Part shown: positions 63,622-64,000 of the stretch, in pieces
How positions within the stretch are numbered: position 1 is the first letter of the stretch
Layout: each line of letters begins with the position of its first letter
From: an uncultured Candidatus Saccharibacteria bacterium
GTDB lineage: Bacteria; Patescibacteria; Saccharimonadia; Saccharimonadales; UBA4665
Direction of reading: 5' to 3'
NCBI GenBank assembly: GCA_903925195.1
Contig: CAIYEO010000094.1
Coordinates: 1-64,000, forward strand
DNA: 64,000 nucleotides
The notes under the pieces: generated by a model
Database searches by the model: none
Seen by the model: the letters and a program-made list of their open reading frames with translations, nothing else
Told to the model about the DNA's origin: nothing
Made by a program: the position numbers and the translations under genes

Positions 63622-64000
63622 ATGATAGTCAATGATCCAAAAAACCAAAGAACTTCAACCTATAATCATGAGAGCCGAGTAATAGCTAATAATTATCTCC
63701 AAGAAAAAGAAAGTCTTGCTGGCACTATTCACAAACTTGGAAGAAGGGGAATATATGGTCATTATTTATCTAGCGAGATCTTACTTGAGAAAGCTAGCCA
63801 ATCAAAAGGCCTAGATAGAAACTACCAACTAAGAAAAGCTAACTCATCATTATATAAAAGTGCTTATCCTGATGAAACCATATTATACGAATCGGATTAC
63901 GTAAACAGCACTAAGGCTAGATTAAGAAAACACCAACTACCCGCATTCCATCATATGCTCGCTCGATACAAACTTCCTACCAACAACAATCTATCAGAAA
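63622..64000 (+). CDS. Hypothetical protein, 3' end outside window
   Basis: At least 126 aa from the ATG at 63622 (another in-frame ATG at 63616). Frame open to the window end. Basic and helical: NHESRVIANNYLQEKESLAG, RRGIYGHYLSSEILLEKASQ. No signal peptide, membrane helix or known family is seen in the present part. Confidence 0.5.
   Translation, partial: MIVNDPKNQRTSTYNHESRVIANNYLQEKESLAGTIHKLGRRGIYGHYLSSEILLEKASQSKGLDRNYQLRKANSSLYKSAYPDETILYESDYVNSTKARLRKHQLPAFHHMLARYKLPTNNNLSE

Overview
The window is AT-rich, densely packed bacterial DNA read with the standard code; TGA is used as a stop (for example at the end of cyoB). The gene set points to a Saccharibacteria (TM7, CPR/Patescibacteria)-like organism. 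It combines a cytochrome bo3 operon, a lone type II NADH dehydrogenase, a type-1 rhodopsin, WhiB-like proteins, a short ATP synthase delta subunit and many small genes without relatives I recognise. This placement rests on gene content and gene style; no marker phylogeny was possible.

Layout. 1-2000: a truncated collagen-like surface protein, a secreted Ig-like protein, tatA and two tiny Tat-signal-like proteins. 2-14 kb: glycosyltransferases, a methyltransferase, an acyl-ACP desaturase, a sensor kinase, a Pif1-like helicase, a DNA photolyase, an ABC exporter and a GtrA/GT2 pair. 14-21 kb: a proton-pump-type rhodopsin diverging from two whiB-like genes, which lead into cyoABCDE. 21-25 kb: a MacB-like ABC transporter whose permease carries an apparent 1-nt frameshift, then a two-component system. 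25-31 kb: an FAD-linked (lactate-type) dehydrogenase, NDH-2 and a UvrD/RecB-nuclease-like helicase. 31-39 kb: an aquaporin and the full F1Fo ATP synthase operon. 39-45 kb: glutaredoxin, a CobO-like protein, a lipid-kinase-like protein, glycosyltransferases, a membrane-anchored glycosidase and SmpB.

45.46-55.05 kb is accessory DNA at a tRNA-Asn gene. A perfect 25-nt copy of the tRNA 3' end lies 7,824 bp downstream. Between the copies is a visibly less AT-rich block coding for an ATP-grasp-like protein, an alpha/beta hydrolase, a radical SAM enzyme, a MazG-like protein, a PfkB kinase, a NUDIX hydrolase, two paralogous nucleotidyltransferase-like proteins and a GT2 glycosyltransferase. This is the best candidate for an undescribed system in the window. 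Its ends carry a chimeric rhodanese-NUDIX ORF and a broken NUDIX start. Beyond it lie a perfect 20-bp GAAA hairpin containing tRNA-flank sequence and a PIG-V-like gene between imperfect 23-nt repeats. No integrase is present.

55-64 kb returns to the core: DUF1801, a secretory-lipase-like protein, alanine racemase diverging from a VanX-like dipeptidase, a kinase-like protein, a CapA-like protein, TrpS and a truncated gene.

Taken together, NDH-2 and an FAD dehydrogenase probably reduce quinone, cytochrome bo3 oxidises it, the rhodopsin may add light-driven proton pumping, and the ATP synthase uses the gradient. Photolyase and rhodopsin suggest a lit, oxygenated habitat. A recurring architecture is a -10 box (TATAAT/TATACT) ending 6-9 nt before the start codon, which suggests widespread leaderless mRNAs; I used it to choose several starts.
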